Origin: Pirellulales bacterium
GTDB lineage: Bacteria > Planctomycetota > Planctomycetia > Pirellulales > JAEUIK01
DNA length: 64,000 nt
Assembly (NCBI GenBank): GCA_019694435.1
Contig: JAIBBZ010000001.1
Location: 310,001-374,000, forward strand
Direction of reading: 5' to 3'
Shown here: positions 35,355 to 45,116 of the stretch, piece after piece
Layout of the letters: each line of letters begins with the position of its first letter
Numbering within the stretch: the first letter of the stretch is position 1
The notes under the pieces: model-generated
Databases searched by the model: none
The model's input: the letters and a program-made list of their open reading frames with translations, nothing else
What the model was told of the DNA's origin: nothing
Made by a program: the position numbers and the translations under genes

Positions 35355-36500
35355 CTAAACCGGCAGGTGAAAGAACAGCAAGCCCAGCATCGCGTAGAGC
35401 AACAGCAGCAAGACGCCTTCGAACCAGTTGCTTTGACCGTCCCCGGCGATCTGATGCATCACCGTCGCGGCCATCACGACGGCCATGATCTCCGGCACCG
35501 TGAACACCAGGTCCAACGGCATGCCCATGCCATGGCTGACCAGCACCAGCACGGGCGCAATGAACAAGGCAATCTGAATCGACGAGCCGATGGCGATCGA
35601 CAGGCTCAGGTCCATCCGGTTGCGCAGCGCCATCAGCACGGCCGTGCTGTGCTCGGCCGCATTGCCCACGATCGCCACGACAATCACGCCGACGAACAAC
35701 TCGGTGAGCCCGATGGCGTGGCTGGCCTCGACCACCGAACCGATCATGAATTCGGCCAGCACGGCCACGAGCGCGGTTGCAACCAACAGCACGCCGATCG
35801 CACGGCGCACCGGCCACGGGGCATGCGGCGCCTCGTCGTCCCCGGGCTCCGCGGTCTCGACGTCCGCCGGGCCGGCATACAGGTGTCGGTGCGTCTTGAG
35901 CGCGAACACCAGGTTGAGCGCATAGGCGAACAGCAGCAACACCGACAGTTCGAGACTGATGTCGCCCACCTCACTCTTGCCCCGCGGCACGAGATAGGCA
36001 AACACGGCGGGAATCAGCAGCGCCGCCGTGGCCAGGTTCAACAGCGTCGCGCTCACCCGGCTGGCCGCGGCATTGAAGTGCTGCACGTTGTAACGGAGCC
36101 CCCCGGCCAGCAGCGCCGCCCCCAGCACCAGCAGCACGTTGCCGATGATCGAACCGGTCAGCGAGGCCTTAACCAGATAGTGCATGGCTGCTTGTTTTTC
36201 CGGCTCGCGATAGGCCTGAATCAGCGCCATTAAGGCGATGATCAGTTCGGCGGCGTTGCCAAACGTGGCGTTCAGCAGACCGCCGACCCCCTCGCCAAAG
36301 CGCTCGGCCAGATGCTCCGTGGCGCGGCCCATCCAGCCCGCCATCGGCACGATCGCCAGCGCCGAGCAGATGAACACGGCCGTCGGGCTGGCCCACGACG
36401 CGCCGCGCGCATGGGCCATCTCCAGCACGGCCGCCACCGGAAAAAACACCAGCAGCCAGTTCAACGACGGACGCAACAAGTGAGCGACCGGGCTCGACAC
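35355..36500 (-). CDS. Calcium/proton antiporter (CaCA superfamily, CAX-like)
   Basis: A 381-residue protein with about eleven membrane helices and the two inverted alpha-repeats of the CaCA superfamily: [20 protein letters not shown] (about residues 80-99) and [15 protein letters not shown] (about 270-284). A charged loop with the acidic segment [15 protein letters not shown] joins the halves. It should export Ca2+ in exchange for H+. GTG at 36500, with AAGG 9 bases upstream, is the likely start; a 58-residue Arg-rich in-frame extension is discarded. The next gene upstream is the small hydrolase. Confidence 0.88.
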   Translation of the reverse strand: MSSPVAHLLRPSLNWLLVFFPVAAVLEMAHARGASWASPTAVFICSALAIVPMAGWMGRATEHLAERFGEGVGGLLNATFGNAAELIIALMALIQAYREPEKQAAMHYLVKASLTGSIIGNVLLVLGAALLAGGLRYNVQHFNAAASRVSATLLNLATAALLIPAVFAYLVPRGKSEVGDISLELSVLLLFAYALNLVFALKTHRHLYAGPADVETAEPGDDEAPHAPWPVRRAIGVLLVATALVAVLAEFMIGSVVEASHAIGLTELFVGVIVVAIVGNAAEHSTAVLMALRNRMDLSLSIAIGSSIQIALFIAPVLVLVSHGMGMPLDLVFTVPEIMAVVMAATVMHQIAGDGQSNWFEGVLLLLLYAMLGLLFFHLPV

Positions 36501-36615
36501 GGGAAGCCACCTTCGGGAAAAACGGCCGAACAGCCGACAAGCTCCGCAGCCAAAGCTACGCCAAGCGCCCAAGAATTGTCGAGAGGAGTGCCGCGCGGGT
36601 GCGGGCAACCCGCCT

Positions 36616-37149
36616 TTACCTGCGCGGCAGGAACTCGCGAATCGCCCCGGCCAACGCCGCCAGCGCCGCCTCATCGTTCATCCGGTGGTTCTCGCCCACC
36701 ACGCGCAAGGCGGTCGCCGGCAAACCGCTGGCGGCGATCAGTTCGCGGCTGTCTGCCAGGGGGATCAACTCGTCGTGCTCCGAGTGCAGCACCACCGAGC
36801 GCGGCCCGATTAGCGGATCGACGCCGCACCAACGCCACGCCGGCGCGATCAACACCAGCGGCGTGTGCAGCGACAGGATCTGCGGCTGAGGCCCGGCCGG
36901 CGCACGCTTGCCCTGAGCTGCAGCCGGGCCCAGGTCCAATTGCATGGCCACCGCCGCGCCGCGGCTGCTGCCCACCACGACGCTCGGTCGTTGCAGGTCG
37001 AATTCCTGCTGCGCGACCGCCACGGCGTCGGCGAAGCTCTCGTCGGGCAGCGCCGGGTTGAGCACCTCGAAGCCCTGGCTCGCCAGAAACTGGGGCTTGA
37101 AGCCCCCCGGGCGCGCCTCGAGACCGTGCAAGAACAAGATCGTCGCCAT
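36616..37149 (-). CDS. Small alpha/beta-hydrolase (YqiA/UPF0227-like)
   Basis: A 177-residue alpha/beta-hydrolase: FLHGLEARPGGFK oxyanion region, nucleophile Ser62 in GSSRGAA, Asp in LHSEHDELIP and His in GENHRMND. The absence of a lid and the short length resemble the YqiA/YcfP-type esterases. Substrate is unknown. It is in the same direction as the upstream-encoded Dabb-domain gene (67-base gap). Confidence 0.85.
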   Translation of the reverse strand: MATILFLHGLEARPGGFKPQFLASQGFEVLNPALPDESFADAVAVAQQEFDLQRPSVVVGSSRGAAVAMQLDLGPAAAQGKRAPAGPQPQILSLHTPLVLIAPAWRWCGVDPLIGPRSVVLHSEHDELIPLADSRELIAASGLPATALRVVGENHRMNDEAALAALAGAIREFLPRR

Positions 37150-37216
37150 GGCTCGATCTCGCGGCTTTGCGGCGCAGCTGCGCTGCGATGCCGATGATTA
37201 GCTGGTCCTGTTCCGG

Positions 37217-37666
37217 CTATTTCACCGGCATGACGTCGACGTCGGTGTCGAACACGCGCACCTGCGCCCAGGTCTCGCGGTTCTCTTCGATGAACTTCAA
37301 ATGGTCGGGCGCGGTCTGATAGGCGTCATGCGCGGCCCGATCGGCGAACACGATGTGGATCGCCACCGAGAAATTGCGATCGTTGACCGGCCGGCTCAGA
37401 TCGCACGGCGTGCCGACGGCGAAATAGGTCACGCCGGGGTGTTTGACCAGGTATTTCTTGCACGCGGCCACGAGCTGGTCGCGGCCCTCGGGCGAATCGT
37501 TCTTGAGCGAAAAGAACACGTTGTGGCAAAGCATCATGGGAGTCTCTCGCGGTTCGGCGGCGATGATCGTCGAGCGCTGCACCGCGCCGAGGTTCCACAT
37601 GCCCGCGGTCAGGACCAGCATTCCCAGCAAGGCCCCTAACACCCAGCCACTGCGGCGGCAGCACAT
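37217..37666 (-). CDS. Membrane-anchored Dabb-domain protein
   Basis: A 149-residue protein with an N-terminal membrane segment (about residues 8-28) and a stress-responsive A/B barrel (Dabb) domain: LCHNVFFSLKNDSPEGRDQ, then VTYFAVGTPC, NFSVAIHIVFADRAAHDAYQ (in parts) and a conserved His-rich ferredoxin-like fold. Dabb proteins form dimers and are seen in many unrelated contexts, so the function is unclear. The ATG at 37666 includes the anchor; starting at the Met before LCHNVF would remove it. Confidence 0.8.
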   Translation of the reverse strand: MCCRRSGWVLGALLGMLVLTAGMWNLGAVQRSTIIAAEPRETPMMLCHNVFFSLKNDSPEGRDQLVAACKKYLVKHPGVTYFAVGTPCDLSRPVNDRNFSVAIHIVFADRAAHDAYQTAPDHLKFIEENRETWAQVRVFDTDVDVMPVK

Positions 37667-37773
37667 CGATTGAATTCCTCTCGGTAAGTCAGCCGGCGAT
37701 CCCCCGCGGACCGGCGGCCGCCGCATTGTGCGCGGCCGGCAATCCGTCTGCAACGGGCCGCAGCCCCTGCGGA

Positions 37774-38712
37774 TCAGCGGCCCCACTCCAGATCGGCCTC
37801 GACGGCCGAGTGGTCCGAGAGGAATTTGGTCTTCTCATCCGGGAAGGGGTTCACGCGGACGGCCCGGGGGCGGAGCAGTTCGGCGGTCACTGGATTGGCC
37901 AGGAAGATGTAGTCGATGCGGTTGCCGATCTCGGTCGATTCCTGCTCGTTGGTGCCGCCCAGCTCGCGGCCGTGCAAGGTCGGCCAGAGGTCGACGAGGC
38001 GCAGCTTCGGCGCCGCGCCGCGCATATCGGTCAGTACCTGGTGATAGGCCGAAGTTGCATCGTCCTGGTCGGCCGGGTTGCCGTGCGTGTTGAAATCGCC
38101 CATCACGAGCATCGGATGCGCCGGGTCGTGATGCTCGGCAATGAACGCGGCCAACTCCTTGTATTGCGACGGACGCAGCTCGTCGGCGGCCGCCTCGAGG
38201 TGCGTGATAAAGACGTCGACGAACTCGTCGCGCCGCTCGGCCGAGCGCGCGATGCGCGCGTGCAGCACCCCCTTGGCGGCAAACCCGTCGGCCCGCAAGC
38301 CGTATTCCTTCGGCTGGCTCGATTTCGTGTAGTAGGTCGCATGCCAGGCGAGAATCGGCAGGCGCGTCGCGATGGCCAGACCGCCGTTGAACCGACCGTC
38401 GGCCGGCCGGGGATGCACGGCCTCGGCATAGGCGTCGCCCCAGGCCTGCTTCAATCCGGCCAGGAGCAAATTGCGCGGCGCGTCGTCGAACACCTCCTGC
38501 AGGCCGACAATGTCGTACACGGCCAGCTTCCGGCCCAACTCGGCCGCGCGGTACTTCGTGTTGCCGCGCTTGTTGGCGATCGAGGCCAGGCTGGGCAGAA
38601 ACTGCACGTTGTAGCTGATCGCCCGCACCGGCTCGGCCGCGCGCGCGGGCCCCCACGTCAGGCACACCGCCGCTAGCAACAGGGCCATCCGCACCCTACT
38701 TGAACAGGCCAT
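37774..38712 (-). CDS. Secreted endonuclease/exonuclease/phosphatase-family protein
   Basis: A 312-residue protein with a signal peptide (about residues 1-26, ending ARAAEP) and the EEP fold: ISYNVQFLP (Asn), IVGLQEVFDD (catalytic Glu73), THLEAA, MGDFNTHG (Asp/Asn) and LSDHSAVE (Asp300/His301). Candidate activities are sphingomyelinase-like phosphodiesterase, DNase or inositol phosphatase. The secretion signal argues for an extracellular or periplasmic substrate. ATG at 38712 with GAGG upstream. It is divergent from typA. Confidence 0.88.
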   Translation of the reverse strand: MACSSRVRMALLLAAVCLTWGPARAAEPVRAISYNVQFLPSLASIANKRGNTKYRAAELGRKLAVYDIVGLQEVFDDAPRNLLLAGLKQAWGDAYAEAVHPRPADGRFNGGLAIATRLPILAWHATYYTKSSQPKEYGLRADGFAAKGVLHARIARSAERRDEFVDVFITHLEAAADELRPSQYKELAAFIAEHHDPAHPMLVMGDFNTHGNPADQDDATSAYHQVLTDMRGAAPKLRLVDLWPTLHGRELGGTNEQESTEIGNRIDYIFLANPVTAELLRPRAVRVNPFPDEKTKFLSDHSAVEADLEWGR

Positions 38713-38871
38713 AAACCGTTTCCTCGCAATCAACTCCACACCATGAGCAACCTCGGGCACAGTCTAGTTCGCCGGGCGCCCGCCCGCTATCGAAGCAGGA
38801 GGAATCCGGTCGCGATTACGCCTACACGAAAACTCCCGACCGGGATACGATTGATGAGTCCCGCCTTGCTT

Positions 38872-38904
38872 GCCCCCGGGGTACTCGTCGGGGGTATTTT
38901 TTTT
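38872..38904 (+). terminator. Terminator-like hairpin in the typA leader
   Basis: CCCCCG (38873-38878) pairs with CGGGGG (38889-38894) around a 10-base loop and is followed by TA and eight T (38897-38904). No plus-strand gene precedes it, since the neighbour is on the minus strand. It lies 77 bases before the typA start. It could be an attenuator of typA or the end of a short RNA starting in 38713-38870. Confidence 0.6.
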
Positions 38905-38981
38905 GCCCGCGGTCCACGTCGGGATCCCCTCCGGGGGCGACTGGCTCGTGGGGCCCGCCTTGTTTTTTCCCGCCGAACGCT

Positions 38982-40796
38982 ATGCGCCGCGACGACATTC
39001 GCAATATCGCCATCATCGCCCACGTCGATCACGGCAAGACGACGCTGGTCGACTGCCTGCTGCGCCAAAGCGGCGAGTTTCGCGCGAGCCAACTGGTCGG
39101 CGAGCGGATTCTCGACTCGAACGATCTGGAGCGCGAGCGGGGCATCACGATCCTGGCCAAGAACATCTCCCTGCCCTATCGCGGCGTGAAGATCAACATC
39201 ATCGACACGCCCGGCCACGCCGATTTCGGCGGCGAGGTCGAGCGCGTGCTCCGCATGGCCGACGGCGCCTTAGTGCTGGTCGACGCCGCCGAGGGGCCCA
39301 TGCCGCAAACGCGGTTCGTGCTCACCAAGGCGCTCGAGTGCCAGCTGCAGCCGATCGTCGTCGTCAACAAAATCGACCGTCCCGACGCCCGGGCGCACGA
39401 CGTGCTTAGCGAAGTGCTCGAATTGTTCATCGACCTGGGCGCCCACGACGACGTGCTCGACTTCCCGTACATCTATGCCAGCGCCCGCGACGGTTTCGCC
39501 TCGGTCGATCTCGAGACGCGCGGCGCATCGATGGCGCCGCTGTTGGACCTGGTGCTGGAGCGCATTCCCGGGCCGGACGTCGATCTCGAGGCCCCCTTGC
39601 AGATGCTGGTCACCACGCTCGACTGGTCCGACTATGTCGGCCGCATCGCGATCGGCCGCATCCAGTCGGGCCGGATCACGAAGAACCAGCCGGTCGCCCT
39701 GCTGCAAGGCGGCGGCCGCGAGACGAACGCGCGCGTGCAAACGGTCTACGTCTTCGACAAGCTCGGCCGCACCGAGGTCGACGAGGCCTCGGCCGGCGAC
39801 CTGGTGGCCCTGGTGGGGCTCGACGATGTCGAAATCGGCGACACGGTCAGCGATTTCAACGAGCGGCGCCCCCTGGCCAGGCTCGAGGTCGACCAGCCGA
39901 CGCTGGAGATGATCTTCGGCCCCAACACTTCGCCCCTGGCCGGGCGCGACGGCAAGTACGTCACCACGCGCCACATCCGCGACCGGTTGTACAAAGAGGT
40001 CGAACGCAACGTCGCCCTCCGCGTGCGTCCGCTCGAGGGCACCGAATCGTACGCCGTCTCGGGCCGCGGATTGCTGCACCTGTCGGTCCTGATCGAAACG
40101 ATGCGCCGCGAGGGCTTTGAGCTGTCGGTCGGCAAGCCGCGGGTGATCATTCGCGAGAGTCACGGCGTTTCCGAGGAGCCCTTCGAAACGCTCGTGGTCG
40201 AAGTGCCGCCGGACCGCATGGGCCCGGTCATGGAACTGGTCGGCGCGCGGCGCGGCCAGGCCGTGGAAATGGCGGCCCGCGGCGATTACACGCACTTGAA
40301 ATTCTCGATCCCGGCCCGGGGACTGATCGGCCTGCGCACAAGGCTGCTCAACGCCACGCAGGGGACGGCCATCATCCATCACCGCTTCGATCGCTACCGG
40401 CCGCTCGAAGGCGAGATTCCCGCGCGCCCCAACGGCGTGCTGGTCTCGATGGTCGACGGTAAGGCCGTGGCCTACGGGCTCGATAGCTTGCAGGAACGGG
40501 CCGAGCTGTTCGTCTCGCCCGGCGATGCCGTATACGAGGGTATGGTTGTCGGCGAAAACAGCCGCGAAGACGACATGTCGGTCAACCCCACGCGGGAAAA
40601 GAAGCTGACGAACATGCGGGCCACGGGCAGCGACCGCAACATTCTGCTCAAACCGCCGCGGCAACTGACGCTGGAGATGGCGCTCGAATACATCGCCGAC
40701 GACGAGCTGGTCGAAGTCACGCCGAACTGTATCCGCCTGCGCAAAATGCTGCTGACGGAAAACGACCGCCGCCGTGCCGCCCGCCGCGGGGCATGA
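38982..40796 (+). CDS. typA: GTP-binding protein TypA/BipA
   Basis: A 604-residue translational GTPase of the EF-G-like family, associated with ribosome assembly and stress adaptation. G1 AHVDHGKTT (about residues 14-22), G3 DTPGHADF, G4 NKID and G5 SA(R) are present, followed by the beta-barrel domain, the domain III-V regions and the typA-specific C-terminus (about 480-600) containing a conserved GDYTHLKFSIPARGLIGLR (split: GDYTHL, IPARGLIGLRT). ATG at 38982. A hairpin with a T-run stands in its leader. Confidence 0.97.
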   Translation: MRRDDIRNIAIIAHVDHGKTTLVDCLLRQSGEFRASQLVGERILDSNDLERERGITILAKNISLPYRGVKINIIDTPGHADFGGEVERVLRMADGALVLVDAAEGPMPQTRFVLTKALECQLQPIVVVNKIDRPDARAHDVLSEVLELFIDLGAHDDVLDFPYIYASARDGFASVDLETRGASMAPLLDLVLERIPGPDVDLEAPLQMLVTTLDWSDYVGRIAIGRIQSGRITKNQPVALLQGGGRETNARVQTVYVFDKLGRTEVDEASAGDLVALVGLDDVEIGDTVSDFNERRPLARLEVDQPTLEMIFGPNTSPLAGRDGKYVTTRHIRDRLYKEVERNVALRVRPLEGTESYAVSGRGLLHLSVLIETMRREGFELSVGKPRVIIRESHGVSEEPFETLVVEVPPDRMGPVMELVGARRGQAVEMAARGDYTHLKFSIPARGLIGLRTRLLNATQGTAIIHHRFDRYRPLEGEIPARPNGVLVSMVDGKAVAYGLDSLQERAELFVSPGDAVYEGMVVGENSREDDMSVNPTREKKLTNMRATGSDRNILLKPPRQLTLEMALEYIADDELVEVTPNCIRLRKMLLTENDRRRAARRGA

Positions 40797-40876
40797 CTCG
40801 ATCGCCCGCCGGCGCAGCATGTCGGTGTGCGGCGCGAGGAAATCGCTTGCATCTGCCGTCGATTGAGGTGCCCCCG

Positions 40877-41146
40877 ATGGCCGCCAGCCCGAGGTGTCAA
40901 AGCTGTGGGATGCCCCTGAAGGTCGATCCCGAGCGGGGTGGATCCGAGCACGACGGCAGCCGGAGCACGGAATATTGCAGCTATTGCTATCAGCACGGGA
41001 AGCTCCTGCAACCCGAGATGACGATCGACGAAATGCGCGCCTTGATTATCGAAAAACTTGGTGAAAAAGGTTATCCTCGTTTCATTGCCCGATTGTTTAC
41101 GATCGGTCTGCATCGCCTGAAACGCTGGCAAACCACCCAGCGCTAA
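40877..41146 (+). CDS. Small zinc-ribbon protein
   Basis: An 89-residue protein with CQSCGMP (Cys7/Cys10) and a second cysteine pair YCSYCYQHG about 26 residues later, a zinc-ribbon of the putative zinc-ribbon domain (Zn_ribbon_2 type). The tail is helical and charged (DEMRALIIEKLGEKGY). The role is unknown; such proteins are often annotated as transcriptional regulators. It is 80 bases after typA on the same strand, and may be transcribed with it. Confidence 0.8.
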   Translation: MAASPRCQSCGMPLKVDPERGGSEHDGSRSTEYCSYCYQHGKLLQPEMTIDEMRALIIEKLGEKGYPRFIARLFTIGLHRLKRWQTTQR

Positions 41147-41240
41147 TTCCATCGGGCAGAGTTCCGTCGAGCAACCGTACGCGAATCGTTTCACCAGCCA
41201 GCGGCGCGTCGTTCGGCGCCGCGTCCCAGGGGTCCAAACC

Positions 41241-41630
41241 ATGTCGCACTTTGCCAACCATTTCTCGCGCTGGCATTTCCGGGTGTTGATCGCGCTGTGG
41301 CTGTTGTTCACGGGCCTGACGCTGTACATCGTCAGCGTCGGACTGGACAAGGCGGATCGCAGCCCTGGCAAGATCGTCGCGACCACGGCGGCGACCGTGC
41401 TCGGCCCGATGACCGGAGCCATCAGCCGCAACTGCCAAAGCTGCTGCCTGGAATTTTCGCTGGCGCTGCTGCCCTACTGTGGTGCGGCCCTGGCCATGGC
41501 CGCGCTGATCCAATTCGCCGGACGGTCCGAGGCTCTCTGGTTGCGCCTAGTGCGGCTCACCATCTGGACCATGGGCCTGGTCGTGTGGTTCGGCGGCGGC
41601 ATCATTTCGTTTGGCCACGCGCTGAGCTGA
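41241..41630 (+). CDS. Hypothetical integral membrane protein
   Basis: A 129-residue protein with three membrane segments (about residues 14-33, 66-88 and 105-125). A conserved-looking NCQSCCLEFS stretch with three cysteines stands before the second helix. No family is recognised. ATG at 41241 follows the zinc-ribbon gene by 94 bases on the same strand. Confidence 0.7.
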   Translation: MSHFANHFSRWHFRVLIALWLLFTGLTLYIVSVGLDKADRSPGKIVATTAATVLGPMTGAISRNCQSCCLEFSLALLPYCGAALAMAALIQFAGRSEALWLRLVRLTIWTMGLVVWFGGGIISFGHALS

Positions 41631-41693
41631 TCTGCCCGCTCAGCGCGATCGGCTGCTGATGCGCTGCGCATGCCGCTTCGTCGCAACTCGTCG

Positions 41694-42743
41694 TCACGAT
41701 CCGTCGGGCGTCGTCGCCGCGAGCGTTTTGGCCACCCCGTTGGCCGTGGCCACCTCGGTCAAGAACGCCACGGCCTCTTCCGGCAGCACGGTGTTGATCG
41801 ACATGCCGCTGCCCAACTCGAAGCCGGCGGGCGTGCTCAGCCTCGGCAGGATGCGAATGTGCCAGCTGAAATATTCTTCGTCTTCGTCGCCCCGCGGCGC
41901 CGAATCGATCGTCAGGTTGTAGGCCGGATTGTCGAGCGCCGTGTGCAGCTTGAGCAACGCCCGCTTCAAGAGCGCCGCCAGATTGTGCATGCGCGGGCCA
42001 TCGACCGCCAGGAACGTGGCCTCGCGCCGCCGGGGCAGAATCCACGTTTCAAACGGCGTGTGCGACGCATAGGGTAAGAACGCCACGAAGTCGTCGTTCG
42101 TCACCAGCACGCGGCGCTCGGCGGCCAATTCCTGCTCGAGCATCACCTCGTACAGCGAACGGCCCATGCGGTCGAAATACTCGGTGGCCTCGAACATCTT
42201 CAACCGCAGCAGGCGCGGCACGACCGGCGTCGCGATCAATTGCCAGTGCGGATGAGCCAGCGACGTACCGGCTTGCACGCCGTGGTTCTTGAAGATGACG
42301 ACTGTTTGAAAACGCCGATCGCGCATCAAGTCGCGATGACGGAATTGCAATGCCCCGAGCACCGCTTCGATCTGCTCGACCGGCTGCTGCGGAAAAGCCA
42401 GGTTGTGGTCCGGCGATTCGATCACCACCTCGTGCGCGCCGCAGCCCGGCATGTGGTGGAACAACTCGCCGTCGCGCTGCCGTTCGGGCTGATCCTCGAT
42501 GCGCAGCGCCGGAAATTTGTTGGGCATCACCCGTACGCGCCAACGCCCGGGATAATTCGCGTCGCCGGGCAGCGTGTAGATCTCCGGCGGGGTCAGCGAT
42601 TCGTTGCCCGGGCAGAATGGGCAGTTGGCCGGCTCGACGTGCGTGGCCGCTTTGCCCGGCTGATGATCGTGCGGGCGCAACGCTCGCGAGGGGGCATAGA
42701 CCACCCAATCGGACGTCGTCGGATCAAATCGCAAGAGCGACAT
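41694..42743 (-). CDS. galT: Galactose-1-phosphate uridylyltransferase
   Basis: A 349-residue enzyme of the Leloir pathway that exchanges UMP between UDP-glucose and galactose 1-phosphate. The catalytic HPH is in SLAHPHWQL (about residue 165) and other conserved blocks are present: NCPFCPGNE with a zinc-type CxxC, NHGVQAGTS and WHIRILPRLS. ATG at 42743 has GGAGG 7 bases upstream. The gene is isolated from other gal genes in this window and is divergent from the hemerythrin-like gene. Confidence 0.94.
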   Translation of the reverse strand: MSLLRFDPTTSDWVVYAPSRALRPHDHQPGKAATHVEPANCPFCPGNESLTPPEIYTLPGDANYPGRWRVRVMPNKFPALRIEDQPERQRDGELFHHMPGCGAHEVVIESPDHNLAFPQQPVEQIEAVLGALQFRHRDLMRDRRFQTVVIFKNHGVQAGTSLAHPHWQLIATPVVPRLLRLKMFEATEYFDRMGRSLYEVMLEQELAAERRVLVTNDDFVAFLPYASHTPFETWILPRRREATFLAVDGPRMHNLAALLKRALLKLHTALDNPAYNLTIDSAPRGDEDEEYFSWHIRILPRLSTPAGFELGSGMSINTVLPEEAVAFLTEVATANGVAKTLAATTPDGS

Positions 42744-43024
42744 CGCAAATCCTCCAGCATCAGTGCATGCATGTCAGGGTTTTCCCACATGCGATTTGCG
42801 CGCTTTACACAACTTCCATGTTACGCGCGTACCCCATTCGTGTTATCAGCAAGCCATATGCCGTTTCAATTTGTGTGAGGCTCATCAACATCTGTTGCGA
42901 ACTCTCGACGCGGCATGGTTTCTGCGGCACATTGAGAGTTGGAGCAAAGGCCAAAGCAGAGCACGCGGTGCCCGTAGGAGTCGGGAGTGCAGGTTTGGGG
43001 GCGCTGCGGCCGGGAGAATGAGCC

Positions 43025-43483
43025 ATGACCAACGAAGAACTCACCTGCTTCGAGCAGAAGGTGCGCGAGGAACACTGTGCCTTGGTGACACAATGCCGAG
43101 CGATTCGTGCCGGCGTGGAGCGCGCGGCCGCCAGCCATTGGCAGGTGGAAGACACGCGGCAAATCGCCGCAGCTTTGGCCCAACTGAGGTCCGAAGTGCG
43201 CGAACACTTCGAAGCCGAGGAATCGGACGGTTGTATGGATGAAGCGCTCGCGCTGGCCCCGCACATGGCGGGCACGGCCCGATGCTTGATGCGCCAGCAC
43301 GAGGCGCTGCTCGCTTCGCTCACTGAATTGACCGCCAAGGCGCAAAAGGTCAACGCCAAAGCGTGGCCGAAATTGGGCGAGGCCATCAAGTACTGGATCG
43401 GTGTGCTCTTGGCACATGAACAAGCCGAAGCGCGCATGCTGCAGGCCGCGTTCAATAGCGACTTCGATCTGGACCTTGATTGA
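43025..43483 (+). CDS. Hemerythrin-like (HHE) protein
   Basis: A 152-residue four-helix protein with histidine/glutamate positions typical of bacterial hemerythrin-like HHE domains: REEHCALV, REHFEAEES, MRQHEALL and AHEQAEARML. Such proteins bind a di-iron centre and sense or carry oxygen, or defend against oxidative or nitrosative stress. It stands alone, next to galT. Not all seven ligands can be confirmed by eye. Confidence 0.75.
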   Translation: MTNEELTCFEQKVREEHCALVTQCRAIRAGVERAAASHWQVEDTRQIAAALAQLRSEVREHFEAEESDGCMDEALALAPHMAGTARCLMRQHEALLASLTELTAKAQKVNAKAWPKLGEAIKYWIGVLLAHEQAEARMLQAAFNSDFDLDLD

Positions 43484-43607
43484 GGTCACTGTTGCCAGGC
43501 GACACGCGGAGGGGCGCCTACGGCCGCCGCGCCCTCCGTGCGCGGCCGATTGCTCAAAGGCGCATCGTGCAGTCTAATGTGGTTCCTCCGCACGGGACCC
43601 ACCTGAA

Positions 43608-45092
43608 ATGACAGAGCCTGCCGACGGAAGTTCTTCCGCCACACGGCCGGTGCCCATCACGATCGCATACGGCGATGGCATCGGCCCGGAAATCATGACC
43701 GCCACGCTCGATGTGCTGCGCGCCGCGAAGGCTGCGCTGGCCTTCGAAACGATCGAAGTCGGTCTGGCCACCTACCAGCGCGGCGTGAGCTCGGGCATGG
43801 GGCCCGAGGCCTGGGATTCGCTCCGCCGCACGAAGCTGTTTCTCAAGGGGCCCATTACCACGCCCTTGGGCAGCGGCTACAAGAGCCTGAACGTCACGAC
43901 GCGCACCGCGCTGAACTTGTTTGCCAACGTACGGCCCTGCATGTCGTATGCCCCGTACGTCCGCACGCACCATCCGCTGATGGACCTGGTGATCATCCGC
44001 GAGAACGAGGAGGACACCTACGCCGGGATCGAGCATCGCCAGACGACCGAAATGACCCAGTGCCTGAAGCTGATCTCGCAGCCGGGCTGCGAACGGATCG
44101 TCCGCTATGCGTTCGAATATGCCCGGCAGCATGGCCGGCGCAAGGTGAGCTGCTTCACCAAGAGCAACATCATGAAGCTCACCGACGGCCTGTTTCAAAG
44201 GACCTTCGAACAGCTGATTGCCGAGTATCCCGAGTTTGAGCACGAACACCTGATCATCGATATCGGCACGGCGCTCGTGGCCGATATGCCCGAGCGGTTC
44301 GACGTGATCGTGACTCCCAACCTGTACGGCGACATCCTGTCGGACGTTGCCGCGCAAGTGGCCGGCTCGGTGGGCATGTCGGGCTCGGCCAACGTGGGCG
44401 CCGATTTTGCCATGTTCGAGGCGATTCACGGTTCGGCCCCGATGATCGCCGGCAAGGACATTGCCAACCCCTCCGGCCTGCTGCATGGGGCCATCATGCT
44501 GCTGGTCCACGTCGGCCAGACCGAAACGGCCGCGCGCATTAAGAACGCCTGGCTGCGGACGATCGAAGACGGGCTGCACACGCCCGACATCTTCCGTCCG
44601 GAGACCAGCACGCGCCGCGTCGGCACGCAGGAATTCGCCGCGGCGGTGATCGAACGCTTGGGGCAAGAGCCGCTCAAGCTGCCGCCGGCCCGGAGTGTGC
44701 CTCGTCCGCCCGCGGCCTCCGCGCCGGCGGTACCGCGCGCCAAGCCGAAGAAGCAGCTCGTCGGCGTCGACGTGTTTCTCGATTGGGACGAAGCCGGCCG
44801 TGCTCCGCAGGTGCTCGGCGAGCGCGTCGGCGGTTTTGCCGGAAGCGAACTGCGGTTGAAGATGATCACCAACCGCGGCGTGCTGGTCTATCCCAGCGAC
44901 CTGCGCGAGTCGTTCTGCACCGACCACTGGCGCTGCCGGTTCATGGCCCACGACGGCCGTTCGCCCGTCACGCCGCTGCAGATTCTCGCGCTGCTCGAGC
45001 GCCTGCACGCCGCCGGGTTCGACTTCGTCAAGACCGAGCATCTCTACGATTTCGACGGCCAGCCCGGCTATTCGCTCGGCCAGGGCGAATAG
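43608..45092 (+). CDS. icd: Isocitrate dehydrogenase with C-terminal extension
   Basis: A 494-residue enzyme that oxidatively decarboxylates isocitrate to 2-oxoglutarate in the TCA cycle. The family motifs IAYGDGIGPEI (about residues 18-28), KGPITTPLGSG, RPCMSYAP, RENEEDTYAGIEHR and the NLYGDILSD catalytic block are present. About 130 residues after the core (from 365 on) form the extra C-terminal domain of the long Rickettsia/Thermus-like type, joined by a Pro/Ala-rich linker. NAD or NADP use cannot be told reliably by eye. ATG at 43608. Confidence 0.93.
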   Translation: MTEPADGSSSATRPVPITIAYGDGIGPEIMTATLDVLRAAKAALAFETIEVGLATYQRGVSSGMGPEAWDSLRRTKLFLKGPITTPLGSGYKSLNVTTRTALNLFANVRPCMSYAPYVRTHHPLMDLVIIRENEEDTYAGIEHRQTTEMTQCLKLISQPGCERIVRYAFEYARQHGRRKVSCFTKSNIMKLTDGLFQRTFEQLIAEYPEFEHEHLIIDIGTALVADMPERFDVIVTPNLYGDILSDVAAQVAGSVGMSGSANVGADFAMFEAIHGSAPMIAGKDIANPSGLLHGAIMLLVHVGQTETAARIKNAWLRTIEDGLHTPDIFRPETSTRRVGTQEFAAAVIERLGQEPLKLPPARSVPRPPAASAPAVPRAKPKKQLVGVDVFLDWDEAGRAPQVLGERVGGFAGSELRLKMITNRGVLVYPSDLRESFCTDHWRCRFMAHDGRSPVTPLQILALLERLHAAGFDFVKTEHLYDFDGQPGYSLGQGE

Positions 45093-45116
45093 CGCGGAGC
45101 GCGCGCCGCAATATGG

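Noticed and set aside
43500..43547. GC-rich inverted repeat after the hemerythrin-like gene as a terminator
   Set aside because: The arms (GCGGAGGGGCGC and GCGCCCTCCG) pair imperfectly and no T-run follows on either strand.
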